From assembly GCF_943733665.1 (NCBI RefSeq), contig NZ_OX030782.1:4016501-4080500 (forward strand): a stretch of DNA of 64,000 nucleotides, written 5' to 3'. This DNA is from Aquimarina sp. Aq107 (GTDB lineage Bacteria; Bacteroidota; Bacteroidia; Flavobacteriales; Flavobacteriaceae). Below the pieces are notes generated by a model. It made no database searches and was not told where the DNA came from. It saw only the letters and a list, made by a program, of their open reading frames with translations. A program made the translations under genes and the position numbers. This document shows positions 63,487 to 64,000 of this stretch, piece after piece (within the stretch, counting starts at the first letter, position 1; every line of letters begins with the position of its first letter).

Positions 63487-64000
63487 ATGAAAACAAAAGT
63501 TCTTTTAGTATTAGCAGCTATCCTTTGGTTATCTTTCTCCAATACAGCTGAAGCTCAAAAAGGTATTAGAGTCGGATATATCGATATGGATTATATTTTA
63601 GAAAATGTACCTGAATATAATGAAGCCTCTGCAGATTTAGAGACAAAAGTTCAGAAATGGAAAGTAGAAATTGAAGCTGAATTAAAAGAAGTTGAAGAAA
63701 TGAGAAAAGACCTCAATAATGAGCGTGTTCTTCTCACTAAAGAATTAATTGAAGAAAGAGAAGAAGATATTTTCTTTAGAGAAAAAGAGATCCTAGAATA
63801 TCAACAAAAGCGATTTGGTCCTAATGGTGACTTGTTTATTCAGAAGAAACGATTAGTCCAGCCAGTGCAAGATCAAGTTTTTGTTGCGGTTCAAGAAGTA
63901 GCAAAAAATAAAAAATACGATTTTATATTTGACAAATCGGCAGACTTAGTAATGCTTTATTCTGCTGATAGACACGATATAAGTGATCAAATATTATTAA
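63487..64000 (+). CDS. OmpH/Skp-family periplasmic chaperone (3' end outside the window)
   Basis: The frame opens at the ATG at 63487 with signal peptide MKTKVLLVLAAILWLSFS and runs to the window edge. After it, GIRVGYIDMDYILENVPEY and coiled-coil segments (EIEAELKEVEEMRKDLN) match Skp/OmpH chaperones, which bind unfolded outer-membrane proteins. The gene follows bamA by 36 bases. The stop codon is not in the window. Confidence 0.9.
   Translation, partial: MKTKVLLVLAAILWLSFSNTAEAQKGIRVGYIDMDYILENVPEYNEASADLETKVQKWKVEIEAELKEVEEMRKDLNNERVLLTKELIEEREEDIFFREKEILEYQQKRFGPNGDLFIQKKRLVQPVQDQVFVAVQEVAKNKKYDFIFDKSADLVMLYSADRHDISDQILL

Noticed and set aside
1-64000. CRISPR array
   Set aside because: No set of short direct repeats with regular spacers was seen anywhere in the window.

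Overview
The window looks like the chromosome of a marine-type member of the Flavobacteriaceae (Bacteroidota), possibly close to Aquimarina; the genus is a guess. The DNA is AT-rich. Several promoters fit the Bacteroidota consensus (TTG, then 17 to 20 bases, then TAnnTTTG). The core genes are typical of the family: a folK-deoxynucleoside kinase fusion, a four-gene FadL/SGNH/membrane/trigger factor-ClpP-ClpX stretch, and the pdxJ/CBS/nadK/DUF6089/uppS/bamA/ompH order.

Layout. (1) 1-1754: three genes of host or older accessory origin, one of them DUF3144. (2) 1758-17012: a compact, almost entirely plus-strand block of about 24 genes that behaves like an integrated virus or particle-forming element. 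It runs from a divergent helix-turn-helix gene through an LEA2-like protein and a transglutaminase-like protein with a C-terminal anchor, basic membrane proteins, four small beta-rich proteins (capsid candidates), a coiled-coil protein, an annexin-like membrane protein, a membrane-anchored peptidoglycan-binding protein, a holin-like protein, a CHAP-type endolysin and an L,D-transpeptidase-like protein. It ends with a second helix-turn-helix protein, a RadC/JAB protein, a complete C5 cytosine methyltransferase, a RadA-like ATPase and a spanin-like protein. I see no tail, terminase, portal or integrase gene, so a tailless, membrane-containing provirus is the working idea. (3) 17013-22476: a helicase-nuclease fusion, an alpha/beta hydrolase coupled to a LuxR-type regulator, and a secreted protein. 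(4) 22500-27291: a tightly coupled four-gene minus-strand operon (Dam-type methyltransferase, metallophosphoesterase, AAA ATPase, and an unknown protein with an internal duplication) that looks like an unnamed defence system. (5) 27723-27895: tRNA-Leu(TAA) and tRNA-Gly(GCC). The 3' end of the tRNA-Leu faces the accessory island, a classic place for integration.

(6) 27974-37407: core genes mutS, an RNA 2'-O-methyltransferase, a membrane dipeptidase lipoprotein, the folK-dNK fusion, a queuosine precursor transporter and an AsmA-like protein. (7) 37803-43826: three tandem copies of a two-gene unit, a secreted beta-helix protein of about 420 residues plus a secreted partner of about 147 residues. 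(8) 43946-49149: LysE-type exporter, PLP decarboxylase, DUF2797, GH3-family protein and a small secreted protein. (9) 49239-56890: minus-strand clpX, clpP, tig, a four-helix membrane protein, an SGNH esterase lipoprotein, a FadL-type porin and an alpha/beta hydrolase. (10) 56898-64000: pdxJ divergent from a CBS protein, then nadK, DUF6089, uppS, bamA and the start of an ompH/skp gene cut by the window edge.

How the parts work together: blocks 2 to 4 form an accessory island of about 25 kb with a viral module and at least one, perhaps two, defence modules, ending at a tRNA gene. The right half is envelope biogenesis and protein quality control shared by the family. All functional assignments are from reading the sequence; no database search was run.
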